Part shown: one piece after another, positions 22,589 to 33,205 of the stretch
How the letters are laid out: every line of letters starts with the position of its first letter
Position numbering within the stretch: position 1 is the stretch's first letter
Assembly: GCA_018398765.1 (NCBI GenBank)
Contig: JAHBMJ010001216.1
Location: 1 to 33,961 of the forward strand
DNA from: Chromera velia
Taxonomy: Eukaryota > Sar > Chromeraceae
Direction: 5' to 3'
DNA: 33,961 nucleotides
Notes under the pieces: generated by a model
Databases searched by the model: none
What the model saw: the letters and a program-made list of their open reading frames with translations, nothing else
What the model was told of the DNA's origin: nothing
Translations under genes and position numbers: made by a program

Positions 22589-24969
22589 CGATGCCAAGAA
22601 TAGAACCCCTAAGGAGGCCAGAAAAAGAGGGATGCGCAGACAACCGACACCACGCCCGACCAAGTAAGTCCCTACCTGCCCGAGAGGGTCATCCATCAAG
22701 GGAATCAATCCATCGGAAACCTCCCTCCCTCCCGGAAGAAAAGGAACAAGAAAGAGACAATAAGGAAGGAAGGAATGAACAAAACGGGAAGTTGTGACAA
22801 AGCAAGCAACGCCCACTGACTTACTTGACGATGCAGAAATAGCAGCTGATGAGGCTTTTGATGAGATCCACCTCCAGCCTCTCTCGCTCACTCATCGAAG
22901 CAGATGGAGCGATCACAGTCGGGACCTGCACACTCATCTCACGCACCGGCAGGGGACGGAAGGGCCAACTCACGAAGATGCACACCCTCAACTTTGTCTA
23001 GCTTCCTCTGCGATGGTCCTCTTCCCACACCACCATCATGCAGTGTGCTGAATTCTGCCCATGATCGTGAAGACACGCACAAAAGATCATCAGGATTCAA
23101 AGAACGCAGAGAATCCAATCCACTCCTTCTCAAATACACATACACAACACAAAAAGTCATTTGAGAGCACAACCGTCTTTCCTTCGCCCCCCTTCTCTCA
23201 ACACGCAGACAGGACAGAGAGAGGGATGCCCTCCCTCCCTCCCACCTGACCTGTGGGAGACGGATCGTCCCATTGCTCGCGGTGGTCGAAGCGGATGCCA
23301 GGGCTCCGATCATGGGGGTGCCCTGCTGCGGATAGCTCGGTTGGCTCGCTGCCATCTGGGCCTGTGCCGCCTGTGCGTCGGGACCTCCGAAGAACGCCCG
23401 GCCTTGGACTGCTCAAAGAAGGTGCAAAGGCAAGCAAACGAAGGGAGGAAGAACAGCATGCATACCCAGAATGGCAGACAGACAGAAAGTTATGATTGAC
23501 ACATGCGAAACAAAAGTGGGGGGAAATTCGGGGTGTCAACTGTCGTTTTCTGATTCGCTCCGCACGACCGGGGTTAGAGAGAGAGATGTATCTCAGACAG
23601 ACATGTGAGAAGGTCTGGAGACCTAAAGTGTCAAAACATGATTGGCTCAATCTTTCGAGAGCCCCATAAGATAAGCCAAAAGATCGAACAGACGCGACCG
23701 ATCTACTCACGTCCAGGTGTGTCAGGTGGATGAGAGAACCCGTTCATCAATGGAACCTCGCCTGGCTGTTGGATTTGCTGGCTGCCTCCTCCGGGATTCC
23801 CCCCCTGCTGCTGTTGCATCGCCATCGACTGAGCCTGCGGCTGCTGCTGGTGAGACTGCGACTGGCCCCCCGCTCCAGTCTGCGAAAAATTCCCAAACGG
23901 CCCCCGATTGAGAAATCCCAACAGACCGCCACTCGCAGGACCATTCGCAGCCGCAACCGTCGCAGCATGAGGTCCTGAGCCGTCTCCCCTCTCAGCCTCC
24001 CCGTCGCTTCCCGCAGATCTGTGACGTGCCACTCTTTCCTTCGAACCCCCCCCGCTCGGCTGAGGGTGCCCATTCGAGATCGCCCCACCCGCCCCACTCC
24101 CCCTCCCATTCCCCGTTGGGCCCGGGACGCTTTCATGGCGGGGAGAGGACGAGCGTGGCCGAGCCGCTGTCTCCCCATCCTGGTCCAGGTAGCCGTTGGG
24201 CCCTGATTGTGTGCCCCCTGCTGAGTGGTGGTGCTTGTTTCTGCGTGAGTACTGGGCATGTCCAGGCTGCAGAAGAGGGAGGGAGAGGGCAGGGGGGGCA
24301 CATACAAACACGCATCCAACATCCCATCACCCATCACGACGCGACAAAGAAGAGGGAAGCGAGATCATTATTCCGAACGGCTGCAGCGACAGAGAAACAG
24401 ACGGAGGCGCATCGATCGACAGCCAGAAATGGAGAGGAAGACTGACTGACTGACTGACTAACTGACTGAGTGAATGAATGAATGACTGGGTGGTTGCAAA
24501 ACAACCTGATGTATGGCCTGCCTACGAACCTGGGGTGTTTGAGGAGCATGGTGCCTGCCGAGGATGGTGGAGATCGTTTTGGCTCCTCCCATGAAGTCGG
24601 GGTGGTTGGTGTTGATGTACGCTAGCTCGACTTGCACCAGATTGCAGATCATGGCCGATGTGGGCTGCAGACACTTCCTGAGAACTCCGCGGACCACCTG
24701 CAAATATTTGCGCATTCACGTGAAGAGAGAGAGAGAAGGGCGACAGTCGAGCGAGCAAAGAAGTAAGTAGATGAGCGATAGTCGACCAAACCGACAAGGA
24801 GATGAGTCAGTCAGTGAGGGCATGAAGATGATTCTTTAAATGCGCGATCTGAACGTCAATTTCGCACAATTGGGGGGCATCATGGAGGCAGACAGACTGA
24901 TTGCAATCAGTATGCATGCAGAGAGAGAAGGACACAAACGACAATTGAACAGACATGATCTCTCTCTCT

Positions 24970-25014
<45 letters not shown>

Positions 25015-25624
25015 GACAGAACCAACAAACAAAGAGACTGACAGACCTCCAGAATCCGATTCCGCAGGTTCGAGTACCGAGCCATTTCGGCCAGTTCGCA
25101 CATCTCGACGATCTTCTGGAGCTCCTCATAGACCTGCATGACCACGGACAGACAGACAGACAGACAGAGGGAGCGATGTTGTTTGTACCTTATCGCTATG
25201 TCGAGTTTCAACACGCAGCATGCAGGTTCACCCCACTAATGAACATAAAGAGAACCAGCAGTGTAGAAACACGTAAGGCATCTCAACGTAAAACAGAAAG
25301 GGGAACAGCGTGAAAGAAACAGAAAAAAGAAACCTTCACAAGACAACAGGGAATTCTCCCTTTCCTTTCCTCTGCGCCTCTCGGAGTTTCTTTGAACAAT
25401 CGATCAATTGAGGAGACACCTCATCCACCCACCCACTTGCCTGATCGACACACTGCAGTGCGGGTCTCTCCAATTTGGCGATTTGTTTCTTCACGAGCAG
25501 CTCGAATGCCCCCTCGGGAACAAAGAGCGACGCCTTCGGCCCGGTAGAGTTCCTGCGCAGTCACCCAATCAGGCAAGCAGAAGGGGCGAGAGGGCGGGTA
25601 GATGAAGCAAAGAAATAGTGCGCG

Positions 25625-25666
<42 letters not shown>

Positions 25667-26012
25667 GATGAAAAGACCACAGGAAGCAGGAGAAGGAGAA
25701 CAAAAAAACAACAGACAGATGATACTTGGGGGCACTCAGCAAACAGGAGAGGAACAACACAAAACGGTTCGCTCACAACGAGACGAGAGTAGAGGGCACA
25801 GCTTTCTTTCCTCTTTCCTCACTCCCGTGTCTTATCTTAGTATTAGACCAAAGAAAGTTCCGACGAACCAACCAACCAACCCACCGGATGGCAACCCGAA
25901 TTTCGTTGTCCGTCAGACCGGCCAGAGGGTCAAACTCCGCAACCGCACGGCCAAACCAGTCGTGGAAAATGTACCTGCACCATTTATTCATTCATTCATT
26001 CATTCATTCGCG

Positions 26013-26085
<73 letters not shown>

Positions 26086-29000
26086 TTGGTGTGTGGGGAA
26101 GCAGAAGAAGAAGAGATGAAACGGTCGATGGAAGGTGGGCAGACGGTTTGCAAGCAGCAGACCGTGCACAAAGGAGCTCGAAATAGAAATCGACATTTGT
26201 TTTCTTCCTCTGCTCAGCTCATGTGTGTCTGTCTGTTTTCTTCTTATCCGTCATCCACGCCCAACCGACCTCAGACGCGCTCCACCTGTGAGCATCTCCA
26301 CAGGCGGCTTCAGTGACGGAATCCGATAGTGGCGGGAGCTGCTGGCGGCTGCAGCTGCGGCCGCGATGACGCCGTGACTGGCGGACCCTCTCCGGGACCC
26401 CACACCTCTCAGGTCGTCCAGTGGAGGGTGCTGCATGGACACAGAGTGGGTGGGGAAAGCACGTGCATTCATTCTTGTCTTTTCTTTCGAGACCGTTTTT
26501 TCGTAAGCACATGATATCGTGCAGTAGCCCGCCGGAGCTCGACGCAAGACGGGCATCTTGAGTTAGTCACTCCTGGACAGATAGGCTCAAAAGTCTTGGA
26601 GTGGTGAAGGAGGACAGACTGAGGCAGACTAGATCAAGGAAGGGAAGGAAGTGCCGCGTGCACAAACAGAGCGAGCGGGCCTTGGGAGCATGGAGCCGTC
26701 CTCAACTGAGAGAGGTGGTGGGGGTAAGGGGGGGGGATCTCTTTTCCACTTCATTACTGCTCTGTCGAAGAGACTTTCAGACAGAAAGCGACGAGAGCAT
26801 CAAAGAAGAAAAAAACAGAACAAACAACAGACGGACAAACCTGGAGATGAATCTTTCCATCAATGTGATCCTGCACATTCCGAGCAAATCTGCTGAAGAA
26901 GTGAAGAAGGAGGGCGCCCGGGTTGCTCTGCAAATCTGTCAACGGATCCCCGTACCCTGCAGATAGATAGATGCACACAGTGTGCATACACAGCAGACAC
27001 AGTGAGAAAAGAAGAAGAGACAGAAGGAGAGAGGGCGGAGGGGAGGCAGAACAACCCAAAGGAAACCGTCGGGGGAAAGAGAGGAAGGAACAAATGAAAG
27101 AAGAATTCTGTCGTGTCATACATTATTTCCTTGACCGGCGGGCGACAGGAGACGTCACCAGCTGCAAGAGAGAGGCGGGTGATGATTCAGTTTGCGAAAT
27201 GAATTTAGCGAAAAAGCGGGAAGCGTGCACAAAGAGCTAGTTTCCTGCAGTTGAGAGGTCCCCTTTCTGCTTTGTACTTGTCTGCCTGTCCTGTCAAATC
27301 CCTCGATTCGGCAACGTCTGCCCCGCCTCCAATGACTAAGTGAGGAAGAAGACGCTAAAAATAAACACGGGGGAACGAAAGTGTCACTCTGTCACACTTC
27401 CAGAGGCGTCGTTTCTCTGCATGCACTTTCTCCTGGCACCTCTGCTCAGCCAACACAAAAGGACGTACGCACGTTCGAGCTCCGTCTCGGTCTCGTGGAG
27501 AAGTGAGGCGATGCGGTTTCGAAGTTCCGGGAGGGCGTCTCGGATGTGATACATCAGCACCTGCATCATGGGGGCAAAGAGTCAGTCGAACTGTCTGCGA
27601 GAAGGAAACGACACAAGGGACTGACAGAAGAAGACATATTCGCACAGAGTCAAGAACACACACACACAGAGAGAGAGAGAGGGAGGCGTAGATGTCCCAG
27701 CCCCACATGACGCTGTTGTTTCTTGCTTGATCGTGAGGACAAAAGGAAAGAAAGCAAGGTGTCCCCTCCCGCCCCCCCGCTCTGCCGACCTTGTTGAGCA
27801 TCTGAGCCAGGTGCTGTGTGCCGCACTTGTTCGCTGCATACACGTGTCTGTAGACCTCGTGGTTTTTGAAGAACTGCTCCTCCTCCTTTAACCCGTCTCG
27901 TATCGTCTTCTTGCCTTGAACGTCCTTCGCTCCCCTGCAGACGACTGCCACGTACCTGCATGCACAAACAAGTCCGTCAGTCAAACACTTTGTCCTTCCT
28001 GGCACTTACACTCATTTGATCAGTTGTGATTGCAGTCGCCGAGGGTTCTTCCGTTCATCGGGGAAGGCGGTCACGTCCATGCATGTGCCCGTACACATAT
28101 TGACGGAGACGGAGATAGGCAGGAGAGAGTGCTTCCTCAGGATTGCGGAGTTTTTTGTTTTGTGCCATTGATTCGATGGGATTGGATTGGAAAGAAAAGG
28201 GAGACGAACAGAACGGTGTGAGAGCAGGAGAAGGGGCCAAAGTGATTGGATGAGAACGAAATGATAGAACGAGAAATTATGGAAAGGCCGCAGCGAGTTC
28301 CGTTTCTGTCGATCGATCTATCTGTATGTTGTTTTGAGTCAATCCCCGGCCGCCACTCGCTTGCTCTGCATGCCCTCCGTCTACGGAACCCAAGTCACAC
28401 GAAGAGCTAAAAAGGATAATGCTCTTCATTCCTCTCCCTCCCGATACAAGAAGGCAGGACTGCGTGAAATTACTCTTTCGGATCTGTATATCTCATGAGA
28501 ATTCCACACTACCCTCTCCCCCCCTCGCCCTACCCAGCCACACAAACCCACCCGAGTCGCAGAGGGTAAACCTTCCCTTGAAGCATCTCGAGGGTGTGCG
28601 TGTCGTCATCGACCAGGTCGACCTTCGTGAGCACGCCGATCGTTCTCATTCCCTCTGGATCGACATCTCTGGCAAATTTGAGACCGTCACTGTTAGCAAG
28701 GTCGGTGTTGGCGGCAGAGACGGCGAGGATGATGCAGTTGGGCTTCAGGATGAAACTCATGATCATCTTCCGAACCTGGTGCTCAATGTCAGTGGGCTGG
28801 TCCCCGATAGGAACTTTTGTGATCCCTGGCAAGTCAATGAGAGTCAGGTCAATGACATAAGGAGAGGAAATCTTGAGGAAAATCGGTTGAGCAGAAATCC
28901 CTTTGTTTCTTCCCGTAATCCTCTCAGTCTCCCTCTCGATTTCCTTTCGAATCATCTCGAAGTCTTCGTATTTCTGGGAAGGATTGTGGCCGAATTCCCC

Positions 29001-29234
29001 CCATTCTTTCTCCCCTTTCACGTTTCTGAGCTGCAGCACAATCGGACGACGTGTGACAATGCCGCTGCCTCGGGGAAGAAAGTCCCGCCCTACCAAAGCT
29101 TCCAGAACAGAAGACTTGCCCACAGACTGAGCACCCACCACCGCAATCTGGGGCAGGTCAATTCCTGTGTGCTGTACTCCAACAGAGAGGAGCACATCCT
29201 GAAGCCGATTGATTATCGGGATCAATTGATTCAT
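21410..29234 (-). CDS. Dynamin-related protein (Drp1/Vps1 type), 16 exons, complete
   Basis: Large GTPase that assembles into helices and constricts membranes, as in organelle fission or vesicle formation. Exons: 29234-28552, 27955-27790, 27560-27473, 26956-26841, 26430-26270, 25974-25885, 25552-25441, 25133-25047, 24697-24530, 24266-23711, 23408-23251, 22925-22825, 22501-22456, 22191-22134, 21953-21881, 21476-21410. They join in frame to 909 residues. The GTPase domain (1-228) has the P-loop GAQSVGKSS (34-42), [12 protein letters not shown] with Thr61, DLPG (134-137) and TKVD (203-206). The stalk follows ([44 protein letters not shown]). Residues about 558-795 are a Gln/Gly/Ser-rich variable domain. 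The GTPase effector domain runs 796-909 ([38 protein letters not shown]). There is no PH or Pro-rich C-terminal domain, so it is not a classical endocytic dynamin. A 46-residue Ala/Ser-rich insert (about 352-397) interrupts the stalk. Intron 7 starts with GC. Which membrane it acts on (mitochondrion, plastid, peroxisome, secretory) cannot be told from the sequence. Confidence 0.97.
21462..21595. repeat. Perfect 67-bp tandem duplication spanning a 3' splice site
   Basis: Units 21462-21528 and 21529-21595 appear identical. Each unit holds 15 bases of the last dynamin exon, its CAG acceptor and 52 bases of intron, so the gene carries two copies of the same 3' splice site 67 bp apart. Confidence 0.97.
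24961..25010. repeat. (TC)5(GA)n self-complementary repeat in dynamin intron 8
   Basis: Five TC units directly joined to about twenty GA units. The join TCTCTCTCTCGAGAGAGAGA is a perfect palindrome able to form a hairpin. It sits in the intron between exons 8 and 9. Confidence 0.95.
25619..25664. repeat. (CG)n(CA)n alternating tract in dynamin intron 6
   Basis: About six CG units run directly into about sixteen CA units. The whole tract alternates purine and pyrimidine, the sequence class that favours Z-DNA. Confidence 0.95.
25986..26082. repeat. Compound (ATTC)n(CG)n(CA)n(GA)n tract in dynamin intron 5
   Basis: About six ATTC units, five or six CG units, about seventeen CA units and about fourteen GA units follow one another without spacers. 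It begins only 12 bases from the 3' splice site of exon 6. The CG-CA part matches the architecture of the tract on the other side of that exon. Confidence 0.95.
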
Positions 29235-29941
29235 CTCGTCCTTCCTTCCGTTGTTTGACTGTCCTTCCGATCCTGGGAAGACACCTTCTCGGGAGGCTCG
29301 GGAGGGTTCAGTTCAGTCTGAGCACTAGAAAGATTTCTTCTCAAATTCTCCGTTAGAGATACAAGAAAGACCGTCGAGTGCGTGCTCAGAAAGCGTGACC
29401 GACCGACACTCAAACAGACAGAAAGATCCGGTTTCCTGAAAAGCAGTGAGCGCATGAAAGACCAGCTGTCCGACATCAGTTTACGTCGTTACGATTCAGT
29501 CGAACTGGCCGGGCGAACGATCAGTGGCGAAATGTGGCGAACGGCGCGTCTCGTCAAATTTTGTGGGGTCCCGGAAAGTTTTGACGAGCTGCCCCGGAAA
29601 AGCGATGAACAAAGAAAATTTAAGGGTGCATGCATGCTTCTTTCCGCGTCTCTGAGACGATCTGAGACGTGACGTTCGGTTCGAACGTCCTATACCTTCA
29701 TTATACCTTCCCACTGCGGGCTCTGTATTAATATCGATATTTTAATATGCATGTGTCGGCCACCTGTGGATCAGTGTGGGGACCGCTGACGTCTGAGTGA
29801 TACCTTTGACACCGAGTTTGCAGTCGCGTGCACTGGCGAAGCTATATACCGGCAACGTGGATGTGGGGTGAGTGAGAGCAGATTGAGCCTGGTTCCGGAG
29901 AGATTCAGTCCTCGTTGAGTCGGCGCTTGGGTCCGCCTTGA
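29235..29941. promoter_or_regulatory. Shared head-to-head spacer, probable bidirectional promoter
   Basis: The dynamin start (minus) and the CS-domain start (plus) are 707 bases apart and point away from each other, so both promoters and 5' UTRs must lie here. Visible structure: a perfect inverted repeat ACGTTCG / CGAACGT with a 3-base loop at 29672-29688, a nearby repeated TCTGAGACG at about 29651-29670, and an AATATCGATATT palindrome near 29730. The region lacks the microsatellites that fill other spacers. No binding-site identity can be assigned. Confidence 0.45.
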
Positions 29942-31508
<1,567 letters not shown>

Positions 31509-32293
31509 TTTCGTGGAAGGAAAAACGGGGGAATCGAACGCTGCAGGGAGAAGGGAGTGGATCTTGGAGGGGCTTTTAGCACATCGCGGTGCATGGCCTC
31601 AAAATCAACGGAGCACTTTGTCATTAGTGGAAGGTAATTTTGTGTGCAAATCAATAGAAAAGATTTGTGATGGTTTTTTGTTATATTGCTAGTTATATTG
31701 AGTTGCGTGTCGAAAAAGATGAGAAAATGAAGACTTTAGACTTCTGCAAAAAATGTTAGAAGAGTGGTCAGAAAAGTGATACGAATTCAAAGTTAGATTC
31801 TGAACTGTTAGAAAAGTGATGAAAAGTGATATACTTGTAGAAATGAGACTTGATCATAATTATAGTCTCACATTATAAGACGTTAGAAATTAGAGCTAAC
31901 TCTTATAGGTATCAAATATTAGAAATCGTTAGAAATGTTCGTAGATCTCTTCAATTCTCTTGGAACAATCATGATAGAAATCATCTAGAAATATAATAAA
32001 AAACTGAGAGAAATTCAATTTATAATTTCTTTCATTTTTAAACATTTCCAATATTCTAACTAACATTTCTTAGAAAAGTAATAGAAATATTAGAATAGTG
32101 ACCAGATTTGATTTGATTTGATTTGATTTGATTTGAAGTAGGGCTTAACTTCAAATCAAATCTTGGGCTTGAGAAACTTTAGTATGATAGGGCTTATCAA
32201 ACTTGAATCCTATCAAATCTACTTCAAATCTGACCTTTTAATTAACCTCAAATCTTCGAGGTCAATCCGTCATCCAGTCTCCCAAATGAGTCT
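31509..32293. other. AT-rich block between the CS gene and the retroelement
   Basis: No gene. The first 100-150 bases are probably the 3' UTR. From about 31700 the DNA is AT-rich and carries a degenerate repeated motif close to GTTAGAAAAGTGAT / TTAGAAAT in at least eight places up to 32100. It ends at the LTR boundary. Confidence 0.5.
32105..32162. repeat. (ATTTG)n array forming a 15-bp perfect hairpin
   Basis: Six ATTTG units end in the left arm GATTTGATTTGAAGT (32125-32139). After an 8-base loop, the exact reverse complement follows at 32148-32162. More distant partial copies (near 32190-32235) extend the fold-back character. Confidence 0.9.
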
Positions 32294-32793
32294 TGTTGAG
32301 CATACGTAGGGCTAGCATATAGGACTATGACTTCTACTTACGTGTATCTACGCAAAGGTCTGTTCGTCTGGTCGTTCATCTTTCAACTCCTTCTAGATCG
32401 AGAGATTTCAGGTTGGCTACTCAGAACAGATACGATCGGTCAGTCAGACGGCATGCGTGCACGCGTTATACATATAATACGGTATTCATCTGTATTGGTC
32501 CACTTAAATGCATGTCACCTCTGTATTTGCTGTGTCCGTCTTTCTGACGTCTGTTCTATCTCTGTGTTATTCCGTTTTGTGTGAACTCACTTCTGTGGTA
32601 TTTCTTTTTCCATGTATTCATGCATGCATTGCAAACTGCATGAGCGTTCTGCATGTGCGCGCGGTGCTTATTGCCTGACATCGCCTTGCGCTTTCTTTAT
32701 TGCTCGGCGTGCGTGCATGAATTCTTTCTGGTCCCGCCTCGCGCTTTCTTTATCGCTCGGCGTGCGCGCATGAATTCTTTCTGGTTCCCAACA
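32294..32793 (-). repeat. 3' long terminal repeat (about 500 bp)
   Basis: On the minus strand the LTR begins TGTTGGGAACC at 32793 and ends ATGCTCAACA at 32294, giving the standard TGTTG...CAACA ends. It starts directly after a polypurine tract. A TATA-like stretch (TATTATATGTATAA) lies near 32467-32482. The boundaries are inferred from one copy only, because the 5' LTR is outside the window. Confidence 0.75.
32682..32787. repeat. 53-bp tandem duplication inside the LTR
   Basis: Two 53-bp units (32682-32734 and 32735-32787), each containing GCTTTCTTTAT and GCATGAATTCTTTCTGGT, differ at only a few positions. They lie at the U3 end of the LTR, where duplicated promoter elements are common in retroelements. 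Confidence 0.9.
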
Positions 32794-32810
32794 ACCACTC
32801 CCCCCCTTAA
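32794..32810 (-). other. Polypurine tract of the retroelement
   Basis: The minus strand reads TTAAGGGGGGGAGTGGT immediately before the LTR start. This is the expected primer site for plus-strand DNA synthesis. Confidence 0.75.
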
Positions 32811-32920
32811 CTCTGCTCGTCCCTGAGCAGAACGCAACAAGGAAAGAATGGGAAGGACCTCAGCATCAGCGTATGCAAATCAGCGCAATCATTACAAGGT
32901 TCCAGAAGCATGCAAATCAT

Positions 32921-33205
32921 TCAACTCAGTCCCATCAAAACCTTTTCTCTCTTTCTTTCGAATTCTTGAACCATCTCAGGCAAGTCAATCTCTTCCTCTG
33001 ACAACCAGGCAAACGTTCCGTCGTCGAACGAGACTCGGTACGTTTCCTTGCCGTCTCGAATTCCACTTGCAGAGATACGGACTGGCGAAGGGCCCTTCCG
33101 TCGGGCTCCCCGCTTCCGCCCCTCCACTGCCTGAGCAGGTACTTCCAACTCATCTCCCAGTCCCAACTCATCCAACAAATCCTCTAACTCCAGATCTTCT
33201 GCCAA
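32921..33205 (-). pseudogene. Chromo-like tail of pol, separated by an in-frame TGA
   Basis: Directly after the TGA, and in the same frame, 94 more codons stay open to a second TGA at 32923-32921. The segment contains [20 protein letters not shown] followed by [10 protein letters not shown], which resembles the chromodomain pattern of a short beta sheet and a final helix found at the C-terminus of chromovirus integrases. There is no ATG at its start, so it would be made only by readthrough, or the TGA is a disabling mutation in this copy. The chromo assignment is by pattern and is moderate. Confidence 0.6.

Noticed and set aside
28530-29258. Plus-strand open frame of 279 codons opposite dynamin exon 1
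   Set aside because: It is antisense to the strongly conserved GTPase domain and has no domain of its own.
29672-29688. GGTTCGAAC resembling a tRNA T-arm
   Set aside because: No acceptor stem, D-arm or anticodon arm can be placed around it; it is better described as part of an inverted repeat.
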